From the NCBI GenBank assembly GCA_028752135.1, contig CP082782.1, positions 248,001 to 312,000 on the forward strand: a stretch of 64,000 nucleotides of DNA. The letters are read 5' to 3'. Below, in pieces: positions 37,637 through 46,865 of this stretch (positions are counted from its first letter, which is position 1; each line of letters begins with the position of its first letter). Under the pieces are notes generated by a model. It was not told the DNA's origin. It ran no database searches and worked only from the letters and a program-made list of their open reading frames with translations. The position numbers were made by a program, and so were the translations under genes. This stretch comes from Ehrlichia sp028752135. GTDB taxonomy: Bacteria; Pseudomonadota; Alphaproteobacteria; Rickettsiales; Anaplasmataceae.

Positions 37637-38155
37637 ATGCACAATATAGTAAATTATAAAAGTTTTATTCCTGTTATAGATAAATCTGTGTTTGTTGCGC
37701 CTAGTGCATTTATTATAGGTAATGTTTATATTAATAAGAATGCTAGCGTCTGGTATAATTCAGTATTGCGTGGGGACGTTGGAATGATCAGTGTAGGTGA
37801 AGGTACTAACATTCAAGATAATACGGTGATACATGTTGATAGAGATAATGGTAATACAAAAATTGGAAAGATGGTAACAATAGGACATGGGTGTATATTG
37901 CATGCTTGTCAAGTACATGACTATGTATTTATTGGTATGGGCTCTATTGTTATGGATAAAGTTATTATGGAACAAAATGCAATGTTAGCGTCCGGGTCAT
38001 TAGTAACAAAGGGTAAAGTTATAAAATCTGGAGAATTATGGGCAGGTAGACCTGCAAAATTTTTTAGACTACTTTCTGACGAAGAAATAAATTATATTAA
38101 GGAATCTGCTGATAATTATATAAAATTATCTAATGAGTATTTAAGTGATAGATAA
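37637..38155 (+). CDS. Gamma-carbonic-anhydrase-like hexapeptide protein
   Basis: Left-handed beta-helix protein of the YrdA/PaaY/gamma-carbonic anhydrase family. Hexapeptide turns run through residues 15-130 (for example GNVYINKNASVWYNSVLRGDVG). The metal ligand His positions are seen in NTVIHVDRD and TIGHGCILHAC, and the Gln/Asp of NIQDNT is kept. 172 residues from the ATG at 37637; an in-frame GTG at 37628 is possible. May hydrate CO2 or be a structural relative. Divergent from dacF-like gene. Confidence 0.88.
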   Translation: MHNIVNYKSFIPVIDKSVFVAPSAFIIGNVYINKNASVWYNSVLRGDVGMISVGEGTNIQDNTVIHVDRDNGNTKIGKMVTIGHGCILHACQVHDYVFIGMGSIVMDKVIMEQNAMLASGSLVTKGKVIKSGELWAGRPAKFFRLLSDEEINYIKESADNYIKLSNEYLSDR

Positions 38156-38598
38156 TAATAATAACTTATCATATGTATGCTGTATCAATTATTCTTAAGA
38201 TATTAATTTAGTACAATTGTGTAAAAATGACTATATCTAATAATGAAACTAATCTTGGCAATTATTAATGAACAAGAATTCTTATTATATGGTTTCTTTT
38301 ATATCATAAGTGCTACTTAAAATTGCAATTTTCGTTATAACATGTTGAAATTATTACCTTAAGTGATAAAAATTTGACATTTTATTATTATGAAATAACA
38401 TTACATGAAGAATTTTTCTTGTTTAGTTATGCTATTGGTAATTTAGAATTTCTGTTAAGTGTCCTGTTATATAAGAAAATATATTTTTAATAAAATCTTC
38501 ATTCTCATGAGACAATTTTAAATGATAGTTGATTATGAGAGTAAAAGTTACAAGTAATTGAGAAAATGCATAGGGTTAAAATTAAAAAAAGGACATTT
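38156..38598. other. Gap upstream of orphan lipoyl-like gene
   Basis: About 440 bases with no recognised gene or RNA. Confidence 0.35.
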
Positions 38599-38862
38599 AT
38601 GGGGATAGTAGATGTAGTAGCTGATGATCTTTTTGACAGGTCAATACTAACAATCAAGATTGAAGTACTAGTAAACCTTAATGAAATTGTAGAAAAAGGA
38701 GCGTGTTTATTTGTAGTTCGTAGTGTTGAAGATGATCTATTAATTCAAACAATAAAAGCTCCTCAGCGTGGAGTTATTGTAAAACTCTTTGTTGAAGATA
38801 ATTCAATAATCTCAGTAAATAAAGGTACTGTTTTGTGTAGAATATATGATTGTAATGCTTAA
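38599..38862 (+). CDS. Orphan lipoyl/biotinyl-like domain protein lacking the modified lysine
   Basis: The whole 87-residue product lines up with the lipoyl domain of SucB encoded 190 bases downstream: VDVVADDLFDRSIL against VKAENLGGESIL, then EIVEKGACLFVV against DTVKQGDMLFII, and IKAPQRGVIVKLFVEDNSI against VSPEDGTVTSILVADEEV. The ETDK turn that carries the lipoyl Lys in SucB is replaced by VEDDL, so it cannot be lipoylated at the usual place. Start at 38599 has AAAGGA five bases upstream; an ATG at 38566 would add 11 residues. Function unknown; perhaps an assembly or docking partner, or a relic of duplication. Confidence 0.65.
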   Translation: MGIVDVVADDLFDRSILTIKIEVLVNLNEIVEKGACLFVVRSVEDDLLIQTIKAPQRGVIVKLFVEDNSIISVNKGTVLCRIYDCNA

Positions 38863-39049
38863 ATTTGTATGCATTTCAAATAAAATATATTAGTTGGTGA
38901 TAAAAAGTTAATGTTGTTTAATTTTATATAATATTGAGTCTTTAATATTAGATTATTAGAAAATTTAAACATAATTAATTGTTTATTGTCGACTATTATA
39001 TTATATGGTCTAATATTAGATGATATGGGGAATTTTTAGGGTACGTTTT

Positions 39050-40255
39050 ATGAGCGAAATACAAGTAAAAGCTGAAAATCTTGGTGGAGAGTCTATCTTA
39101 GAAGCTCCAATTCGGGTGTCAGTAAATGTTGGTGATACTGTCAAACAAGGTGATATGTTATTCATAATCGAAACTGATAAAACTTCGCTTGAAATTGTAT
39201 CTCCTGAAGATGGTACTGTTACTAGCATATTAGTTGCAGATGAAGAGGTAATAAAAAGAGGTCAGATTTTATGTGTAATAAGTACTGCTAAATCAGAAAT
39301 TGTAAAGCCACTAGATACTAAAAATTCTGCATTAGATAATAGCGTTGTGGTAAATGAAAGTATGCAACAATTCATACAAAAAAAAGATGCTCCATCTGCA
39401 ACGAAGATTATGGAAGAAAATTTAATTGACAAGAATCAAGTCACTGGTTCTGGTATTGGCGGTAGAATTACAAAATCTGATGTTTTAGGTTATATGGAAT
39501 CTGCTTCTAAAACTGGTTCTAGTAGTGATAGGCAATTATCTGCTGTTTCGGAGAAAAGAGAAGAACGTGTAAAAATGAGTAAAATTAGGCAAGTTATTGC
39601 TGCGAGACTTAAAGAATCTCAAAATACTGCTGCAATATTAACAACATTCAATGAAGTTGATATGAAGCATGTTATGGATCTTCGTAGTAAGTATAGGGAA
39701 AATTTTGAAAAGAAATATGCAATTAAACTTGGTTTTATGTCGTTTTTCATAAGAGCAGTAGTATTAGCATTAAAAGAATTGCCGGTAATTAATGCTGAAA
39801 TATCTGGTAATGAGATTGTATATAAACATTATTATGACATAGGTATTGCTGTAGGTACAGATAAAGGTTTGGTTGTTCCAGTAATACGTGATGCTGACAA
39901 AATGTCTTTTGCTGAACTTGAATTAAACTTGGCTGCTTTAGGAAAAAAAGCTAGAGAGGGAAAATTAGAGGTTTCTGATATGGCTGGGGCAACATTTACC
40001 ATAACAAATGGTGGTGTATATGGATCTCTATTATCTACTCCTATAATTAATCCTCCTCAATCTGGAATTTTAGGTATGCACTCAATACAAAAACGTCCTG
40101 TAGCAATTAATGATAATTCTATAGAAATTAGACCAATGATGTATATTGCTTTATCTTATGATCATAGGATTGTTGATGGACAAGGTGCTGTAACTTTTTT
40201 AGTGAGGGTTAAACAATACATTGAAGATCCAAGTAGGATGTTTTTAGAAATATAA
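39050..40255 (+). CDS. sucB: Dihydrolipoamide succinyltransferase (2-oxoglutarate dehydrogenase E2)
   Basis: Core of the 2-oxoglutarate dehydrogenase complex; transfers succinyl to CoA in the TCA cycle. Lipoyl domain with K44 in ETDKTSLEI, a peripheral subunit-binding domain near 115-150 (VTGSGIGGRITKSDVLGYM), and the catalytic domain ending with SYDHRIVDGQGA, His 372 and Asp 376. About 401 residues. The start at 39050 has AGGG nine bases upstream; an ATG at 39020 in frame would add ten unlikely residues. sucA is not adjacent. Confidence 0.95.
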   Translation: MSEIQVKAENLGGESILEAPIRVSVNVGDTVKQGDMLFIIETDKTSLEIVSPEDGTVTSILVADEEVIKRGQILCVISTAKSEIVKPLDTKNSALDNSVVVNESMQQFIQKKDAPSATKIMEENLIDKNQVTGSGIGGRITKSDVLGYMESASKTGSSSDRQLSAVSEKREERVKMSKIRQVIAARLKESQNTAAILTTFNEVDMKHVMDLRSKYRENFEKKYAIKLGFMSFFIRAVVLALKELPVINAEISGNEIVYKHYYDIGIAVGTDKGLVVPVIRDADKMSFAELELNLAALGKKAREGKLEVSDMAGATFTITNGGVYGSLLSTPIINPPQSGILGMHSIQKRPVAINDNSIEIRPMMYIALSYDHRIVDGQGAVTFLVRVKQYIEDPSRMFLEI

Positions 40256-41119
40256 AATATATTAATTGCTACCTGTTGGTGAATTTAAAGGAATAGAATG
40301 GTCTTTTAGGTACAATGTAGTACGTGTATTTTTATGTTATGATTTTAGATTGGTTTAAAAATTATAGTATAATAAGAATATCGTAATAACTTGAAAAGAA
40401 GATATTTTTCTAATTAGCTCTGATGTTTAATGAAAGACTAAGTTAGATTTGTGGCTATAATGGTTTGATAGAATAATTGTTTATATACAAAGGTACGTTA
40501 CAGTTTTAGTATAAGAAGTTTTTTTGGGTAGTAATTAGTTATTCAAAAAAACATTTAATGGTTATTCTTTCCTTAATTAGATATTTGTGATTTAAAAGTT
40601 TATCTTAGTTATATTGCCTAAATGTTAAAATTGTATGTTAAGGTATATAGATGAACTATATAGAATAAATTACTCTTTTTCTGCGTAGCAACGATGAGTT
40701 TATTTAGATAACAGTATATTAAAGTATTGCAGATGTTAGGTAAAAGTAGATGTAGTATTTTTAGTAAGATTAAATCAAAGTGTAATAGAGATTATGTATT
40801 CGATAATCTACTAAAAATTATTATACGTCTAGATGCTGTCTATCTGATAAGTGGGTGTAAATATTCTATAGTATGTTCAGTTATTTAGAAATTTTTCATA
40901 GATTTTATTATTAAAGCACATTTACAATATTTCTATGTACTAAAATATGTTGTAACAAGACTTGTTTTTATAATTGGTGAGCATGAATTCTTATGTTTAT
41001 ATATAGAGAAGAGTATGGTAGTGTTTAAGTTAGGTGATTTTGTTGTCATTTTGAGAATTTTTTTATAAAGGAAAATTATCCTATTTTAGTATATTATAAG
41101 TTTAAGGTTGTGAAGAAAT
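40256..41119. other. Gap between sucB and map
   Basis: About 860 bases. I see no gene, RNA or clear repeat. Confidence 0.4.
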
Positions 41120-41920
41120 ATGAATAATTTGGAAAGGAATATCACTATTCACAGTAAAGAAGATTTTGAGTATATGCGTAAAGCTGGAAAACTTGCAGCA
41201 GAAGTTTTAGATTTTATTACTTCATATGTAAAACCTGGAGTTTCAACTAATGAACTTAATGATTTATGTCATGATTTTATTGTTAATGCTGGTGCAGTTC
41301 CTGCTCCTCTTGGATATAAAGGATATCCTAAATCTATTTGTACTTCAAAGAATTTTGTTGTATGTCATGGGATTCCTGATGATTTGCCTCTGAAAGATGG
41401 TGATATTGTAAATATAGACGTTACTGTTATATTGGATGGATGGCATGGAGACACTAGCAGGATGTATTGGGTTGGTGAACCATCTATAAAAGCGAAACGG
41501 TTATGTGAAGCTGCATATAAGGCATTAACTGTAGCGATTGAACAAGTAATGCCTGGACAAAGACTCAATCAGATTGGATTAGCTATTGAGCAAGAAATGA
41601 AAAAATATGGATATTCTATTGTTCGTGATTATTGTGGACATGGTTTAGGTAAGGTATTTCATGCTCCACCTAGTGTAGTCCATTATTATGATGAACATGA
41701 TCTTACTATTATTAAAGAGGGAATGTTTTTTACAATAGAACCAATGATAAATGCTGGAAAATATCATACTACACTAAATAAGAAAGATGGTTGGACTGTT
41801 ACAACTCGAGATTTATCTTTATCAGCTCAGTTTGAACATTCTTTAGGTGTTACTGAAAATGGAGTAGAAATATTTACATTATCTCCAAAAAATTTCCATT
41901 GCCCTCCTTATATATATTAA
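41120..41920 (+). CDS. map: Methionine aminopeptidase
   Basis: Removes the initiator Met from new proteins. Type I enzyme with the five metal ligands in place: Asp in VNIDVTVIL and in HGDTSRMYWVG, His in CGHGLGKVFHAPP, Glu in TIEPMI, Glu in FEHSLGVTENG. 266 residues, starting NNLERNITIHSKEDFEYMRKAG. It is followed six bases later by prmC, so the two are probably cotranscribed. Confidence 0.96.
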   Translation: MNNLERNITIHSKEDFEYMRKAGKLAAEVLDFITSYVKPGVSTNELNDLCHDFIVNAGAVPAPLGYKGYPKSICTSKNFVVCHGIPDDLPLKDGDIVNIDVTVILDGWHGDTSRMYWVGEPSIKAKRLCEAAYKALTVAIEQVMPGQRLNQIGLAIEQEMKKYGYSIVRDYCGHGLGKVFHAPPSVVHYYDEHDLTIIKEGMFFTIEPMINAGKYHTTLNKKDGWTVTTRDLSLSAQFEHSLGVTENGVEIFTLSPKNFHCPPYIY

Positions 41921-41926
41921 TTTACT

Positions 41927-42766
41927 ATGGACAATATAATTTCTTTATTCAATAAGGCTGTTAATTTTTTATCTTTATATAATATAGATAATCCAAAACG
42001 TGATGTAGAAATTATAATTGGGCATTTGTTTAATAAAAACTTAGTTACATTAGTTGATCCATATATGTCTGTTAGTAAAACTAATATAGAAATATTTTGG
42101 ACGATGGTAAAACAACGTGCTATTAATGTACCTGTATCACATATTATAAGTAGAAGAGAATTTTGGAGTACAGATTTTATTGTGAATTCTAGTGTATTAG
42201 ATCCTAGATCGGATAGTGAGACTATAATTTCCACTGTATTTACAATGTACCCTTGTACAAATCGTAGATTAGTAATAGGAGATTTGGGGACAGGAAGTGG
42301 TTGTTTATTGACAATTCTGTTGTTAAAGTATAGAAATGCTATTGGTATAGCTGTTGAAAAAAGTGTCAAGGCCTATAGGGTTGCATGTCAAAATTTTAAA
42401 AATCATGGAATATATAATAGAATTAAAATGAAATTATCTTCTTGGGATAATTGTTATGAGATGTTTGATTTGATAGTTAGTAATCCTCCTTATATTAGAA
42501 GGAGTAAAATTGCGAAGTTACAACCGGAAGTTAGAATGTATGAACCGCTTGTTGCTTTGGATGGTGGTCCAGTAGGAGTAGAGAATTATATGCAGATTTT
42601 TGTCGTCATAAAGAGATGCTTAAAAAAAGGTGGTATGGCTGTTTTGGAGATAGGAGAGGATCAAAATCAAGTTCATACTATAGTTTCTCGATATGGATTA
42701 AAGTTCCACTCTTATCATAATGATTTATCTGGAAGAAGGCGTTGTATAGTAGTTAAGCAAGTATAG
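41927..42766 (+). CDS. prmC: Release factor glutamine methyltransferase
   Basis: Methylates the GGQ glutamine of release factors RF1 and RF2. Rossmann methyltransferase with SAM motif GDLGTGSGCLLTILL near 120 and the substrate-binding NPPY motif in VSNPPYIRRSK near 186. The following EVRMYEPLVALDGGPVG is typical of PrmC. 279 residues. Second gene of the map-prmC pair. The Arg-rich SGRRRCIV end is conserved. Confidence 0.94.
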   Translation: MDNIISLFNKAVNFLSLYNIDNPKRDVEIIIGHLFNKNLVTLVDPYMSVSKTNIEIFWTMVKQRAINVPVSHIISRREFWSTDFIVNSSVLDPRSDSETIISTVFTMYPCTNRRLVIGDLGTGSGCLLTILLLKYRNAIGIAVEKSVKAYRVACQNFKNHGIYNRIKMKLSSWDNCYEMFDLIVSNPPYIRRSKIAKLQPEVRMYEPLVALDGGPVGVENYMQIFVVIKRCLKKGGMAVLEIGEDQNQVHTIVSRYGLKFHSYHNDLSGRRRCIVVKQV

Positions 42767-43209
42767 GGTTGAGTATCATTTATATTGTATTTTGAGGATA
42801 TAATGAATTTTAAATTAGTGTTAGGAATCTTTTTATTTGAGTTTTAGGATAAGAAAAGAAGAATCTGTTTAGTAGTAAGATATAAAATTTTCAAATGCAT
42901 GTGATTTTTGAAAAAATGACTTTACAGTCTCACATAATTTTATACAACAGTACTTCGAAATTATGTAAGTTTTATCTATTTGTGTGACTTATTGATAGTA
43001 GTTATGTTATATGAAGTAGTTTTATTGAAGTGTTTGAATTGAGTATTCTATAAGTTATGCAGTAAAAAAATCAAAGTAGTGTTTTTATTTTAAATACCTG
43101 TAGTATAGAACCATTGAAGAAGTTGTTTTAATCAAAGAAAAACATATTTGTTAAAAATACTACAAAACTGATGTCTCCTAGTTAAACAATTTCAATTTTA
43201 CTGTGTTTA
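42767..43209. other. Gap between convergent prmC and grx genes
   Basis: About 440 bases; nothing recognised. Confidence 0.35.
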
Positions 43210-43455
43210 TTATAATTCTAGTTCACCAGATTCATACATTCGATATAAATCATCACATCCACCTATGTGTTTGCCGTTAATAAATATTTGAGGTAAAGTT
43301 CTCATACCATTAGATTTTTGTATCATCTCTTCTAATAAAGAACTATTACCTGTTACATCAATCTCTTCAAAGGGAATATGTTTTTTATTGAATAAAGCTT
43401 TTGCTCTAGTACAATAAGGGCAAAAGTCTTTAGTATATATTGTAACTTTTGTCAC
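43210..43455 (-). CDS. Glutaredoxin (GrxC type, CPYC)
   Basis: Small thiol oxidoreductase, 81 residues, with active site CPYC at 12-15 (IYTKDFCPYC), the cis-Pro segment RTLPQIFINGKHIGG, and the C-terminal CDDLYRMYESGEL. Start is GTG at 43455, preceded by AGGAT; the open frame extends further upstream but that part has no glutaredoxin similarity and would run into the divergent ribF. Probably reduces disulfides or glutathionylated proteins. Confidence 0.93.
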   Translation of the reverse strand: MTKVTIYTKDFCPYCTRAKALFNKKHIPFEEIDVTGNSSLLEEMIQKSNGMRTLPQIFINGKHIGGCDDLYRMYESGELEL

Positions 43456-43548
43456 TATAATGTATCCTACTATTGGCTTAGAAAATATTTTTTGGATATC
43501 ATAGTAATCAGAAAAAGTAAAGAGAAGAATTTTATTAGATAATTTATT

Positions 43549-44469
43549 ATGAAAATAATATATGATTATCCTAGTCAAGTAGGTAATGTGAATAGTGTTA
43601 TTGCTTTTGGGAATTTTGATGGAGTACATTTAGGACATCAATTAATAATTGATACAGTAAAAAATATTGCATTTAAAGAAAACTTAGCTTCTACAATTAT
43701 TACATTTAATCCACACCCTTCTGAATATTTGAGAAATAAAAGAAATTTTCTTTTATTAGATTTGGACCAAAAAATTAGTTTATTACAAAATTCCGGGATA
43801 GATTATTTGTATATAATTAACTTTAATGAAAATTTTTCACGGTTATCGGCAGATGCTTTTGTAAAGAATGTGTTAGTAGATAATTGTAAAGTGAAATATA
43901 TTGTTACTGGACATAGTTGCTTTTTTGGACATAAGTGTTTAGGAAATATGGATTTGTTACATTATTATTCAACTATTTGTGGTTATAAGGTTATAAATGT
44001 TGATCCAGTTCTTGTAGATAATGTACTGTGTTCTTCTTCATTAGTTAGAGAATATTTGTCTCAAGGTCAAATGAGCTTTGCAAATAAAATTTTGGGAAGG
44101 TTGTACCAGATTAATGGTAAAGTAATAAGAGGATTAGCTAGAGGACGTCTTATTGGGTTTCCCACCGTTAATATTAGTATTGAACATATGTTAGTGCCTA
44201 AGATTGGTGTATATTCTGCTCGTATAAGGATTGGTGATGATAATATATGGTTAAATGGTATAGTTAATATTGGATTGAGACCTACATTTAATGATATAGA
44301 ATTCCCTATATTGGAAATGCATATTTTTGATTTTAATGATGATATATATGATCAATTTGTAGCTATACAGTTATTGGAATTTATACGTCCTGAGTGTAAA
44401 TTTGATACTATTGAACAATTAACACAGCAAATTCAATATGATATTTCTGAAGTCAGAAGAAAATTATGA
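43549..44469 (+). CDS. ribF: Bifunctional riboflavin kinase/FAD synthetase
   Basis: Converts riboflavin to FMN and FMN to FAD. The N-terminal adenylyltransferase domain has FGNFDGVHLGHQ near 23-34 and the SSSLVREYLSQG segment near 163; the C-terminal kinase domain has GRLIGFPTVNI, LWLNG-like and NIGLRPTF motifs. 306 residues, full length. Stop overlaps the lspA start (ATGA), indicating coupled translation. FAD made here feeds succinate dehydrogenase, helped by SdhE. Confidence 0.95.
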   Translation: MKIIYDYPSQVGNVNSVIAFGNFDGVHLGHQLIIDTVKNIAFKENLASTIITFNPHPSEYLRNKRNFLLLDLDQKISLLQNSGIDYLYIINFNENFSRLSADAFVKNVLVDNCKVKYIVTGHSCFFGHKCLGNMDLLHYYSTICGYKVINVDPVLVDNVLCSSSLVREYLSQGQMSFANKILGRLYQINGKVIRGLARGRLIGFPTVNISIEHMLVPKIGVYSARIRIGDDNIWLNGIVNIGLRPTFNDIEFPILEMHIFDFNDDIYDQFVAIQLLEFIRPECKFDTIEQLTQQIQYDISEVRRKL

Positions 44470-44921
44470 AGAGATATATATTAATAATATGCTTATTGAT
44501 TTTTATAGACCAGTTAAGTAAGTGGTATGTAATTAATTTGTTAAAAAATGTAGATGTAATAGAAGTATTTAACTGTCTGCAATTGACTACAGTATGGAAT
44601 ACAGGGATTAGTTTTGGTATATGGCATAACTTTGTATATAGTAATATTGTTTTTTGTATCATATCTACTGTCATAACATTTGTTTTATTTTTTTTATTGG
44701 TATTGCGTTCATTTGATAGATTACCTCTGTCTGTTATTATTGGGGGATCAATAGGGAATATAGTTGATAGAGTGAGATATGGTGCTGTATATGATTTTAT
44801 AGATTTTTACGTTAATACTTGGCATTGGCCTGCCTTTAATCTGGCAGATTCTTTTATATTTTTGGGTGTCGTAATAATATTAAGGAAAAGCATAGTTATA
44901 AGTAAATTCAAGAATTCATGA
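44466..44921 (+). CDS. lspA: Lipoprotein signal peptidase
   Basis: Cuts the signal peptide from diacylated prelipoproteins made by Lgt. Four membrane segments in 151 residues. Catalytic aspartates D110 in YDFIDF and D128 in FNLADSF; the conserved GGSIGNIVDRVRYG and WNTGISFG are present. Coupled to ribF by a four-base overlap, the same order as in many proteobacteria where ileS usually lies between them. Confidence 0.96.
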   Translation: MKRYILIICLLIFIDQLSKWYVINLLKNVDVIEVFNCLQLTTVWNTGISFGIWHNFVYSNIVFCIISTVITFVLFFLLVLRSFDRLPLSVIIGGSIGNIVDRVRYGAVYDFIDFYVNTWHWPAFNLADSFIFLGVVIILRKSIVISKFKNS

Positions 44922-45096
44922 TAAGTTTTATCTTTTACTTAGCAGCTATTCATGTAATGAAGAATAATAAAACCAACTGTATATAAAATTTCAACGTAAA
45001 GAGCTACAGTAATTGATAGCTTGTATGAAACTGCTAACTTGTATTGATGTAATATAAAATATTACTGAATATTAAGTTAACAGTTTCAAATGTATA

Positions 45097-45852
45097 TTAT
45101 CTTATTCTTATGGGTAGATCGATAGCATCGCTATGAGAAAGCCTTATAGTGTCAAGAATCTCAGCATGAAGAAAACATGTTTCGGGACATTGAAACTTTT
45201 CCTTTAATTCTTTTATAGTTAATTTGTTAGGGGTATCCCCATCTATTTTGTTTCTGTAGAACTTAGTATCAAATACTATGTGCTTTGTAGTATATTTTTC
45301 TGGTGCAATCATATTTTTTACAGCATGTATTAACAATGTTAGTACAAAAACTGTAGAAGTAGCATAGAATGCAATACACAATGTATTTGAAAAATCTGTC
45401 ATGTTAGCGATAAAGCTTTGTATATTTTTGATGTTACGCATCAACATACCAGAGCATGCTGCTGCTGCCATTAAGGATAAAAAGGATGCTAAGCATAATG
45501 CCATATTAAAGTTACTACTTGTGTGGCCAAAAAATCTTTTAAAGGTAATGCCATTAAGATCTTCTCCATCTTTTTGCTGAACTTCTGAAGATATTTTCTC
45601 ATCTATAGTGTTTTGTTTGTTATACATTACTGAATTTTTATTTATATAAAGATTCACTGAAATTGCTGCAAGAAAAGCAAAGAAAACTATTGTTCCTGCA
45701 GTAATTAAGGATATGACATAAGGATTGAAATTCTTAAATCCTCCATGAGCAGTAACAGCTATTATTGAGTGTAAAATTGCTATAGAACTTAATGCGATAA
45801 GCAATACAAAGAATTTTTCTAAAGATGTTAATAGTAAAAGTTTTTTTTCCAT
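45097..45852 (-). CDS. Four-pass membrane protein of unknown function
   Basis: No family recognised. 251 residues with membrane segments at about 11-32, 44-68, 113-138 and 152-176, a Lys/Glu/Gln-rich loop at about 70-105, and a soluble C-terminal tail of about 70 residues that includes CPETC near 220. The start ATG follows a run of A on the coding strand. Probably specific to Ehrlichia or Anaplasmataceae. Converges with lspA. Confidence 0.65.
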   Translation of the reverse strand: MEKKLLLLTSLEKFFVLLIALSSIAILHSIIAVTAHGGFKNFNPYVISLITAGTIVFFAFLAAISVNLYINKNSVMYNKQNTIDEKISSEVQQKDGEDLNGITFKRFFGHTSSNFNMALCLASFLSLMAAAACSGMLMRNIKNIQSFIANMTDFSNTLCIAFYATSTVFVLTLLIHAVKNMIAPEKYTTKHIVFDTKFYRNKIDGDTPNKLTIKELKEKFQCPETCFLHAEILDTIRLSHSDAIDLPIRIR

Positions 45853-46865
45853 AAATTATATACCATTAGAATGAAACACATAAAAATTTTAAATTGTCAA
45901 TGTTATTTTGTCAAGAAACCTATACTCTGATATAGGCCATACAAGATAACTTTATGACATTAGTGTTGATGAGCTCATAACCTAATATATTAATAAATAT
46001 TACTCCTGCATATATTAATTTATTTAGTATATAAATAAGATATATCTCTATTCATAATTGGTTAATATTATTTAAAGTCAAGACATCAAAACTTTTAGTT
46101 CAAAAGATCTATATAAATAATCAACATAAGTTAGTATTTCCAGTATATATAAAACTATAAAGTTTGTAAAATAAATTTACTACTTAGGTATAAAAGAGTT
46201 GTTATATATTTTAAATAAAGACAGTTTATAGGTTTAAAATATTTGCTATGTTCTATTAATATATTTAATGGTTGTAACATTAGGATTATCTATAACATAA
46301 ATGGTATTTTAGTAAGTTGATAAAAATTATTGAAGTTTTTAACTTAATAAAAATAATATGTATTATTTTATTATATCTATTATGTAGAGGTGCTAATTTA
46401 GGTTATTATAATAGTTAACTTTATATTTATTTCTCTAAGAGAATGTATTATATCTTAATGATTATAATAATTTATTTACACTAAACAATTTAATATAAGG
46501 TGAAGTGAACATATTTTGATTCTTTTGTATACTACTATTACATATAAAAAAATTTCTAATATAAATGAGATAAAAAAGATAATTGGTAGTGCTTTTTTGG
46601 GTTTATATTAGTGGGAATATAAAAAAGGTATTCAAGTAAATTGTCTTGAATTAAACAATATTCAATGTAAGTCTTACTGGGTTGCTATTATTTGTTTATG
46701 TTTATATTCTTCATCCATGTAGACTACGATAATCAGAATATCTTTATTTAATAAGTACTGTTGTTTGTTCTTAGCCTTATATTAAGTAAAAATCTAAATA
46801 AAGATATTCTCTATTGAAATGATCTATTGTCATTTCTTTTCAATTCTCTTATATGCAATTAAAAT
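45853..46865. other. 1 kb gap between two minus-strand genes
   Basis: Extremely AT-rich. I found no coding sequence, RNA gene or clear copy of a neighbouring gene. Confidence 0.4.

Noticed and set aside
41917..42369. Minus-strand frame of 150 codons
   Set aside because: Antisense to prmC, whose motifs are complete on the plus strand.
43456..43629. N-terminal extension of the glutaredoxin gene
   Set aside because: No similarity to glutaredoxin, overlaps the ribF start; the GTG at 43455 with AGGAT is the better start.
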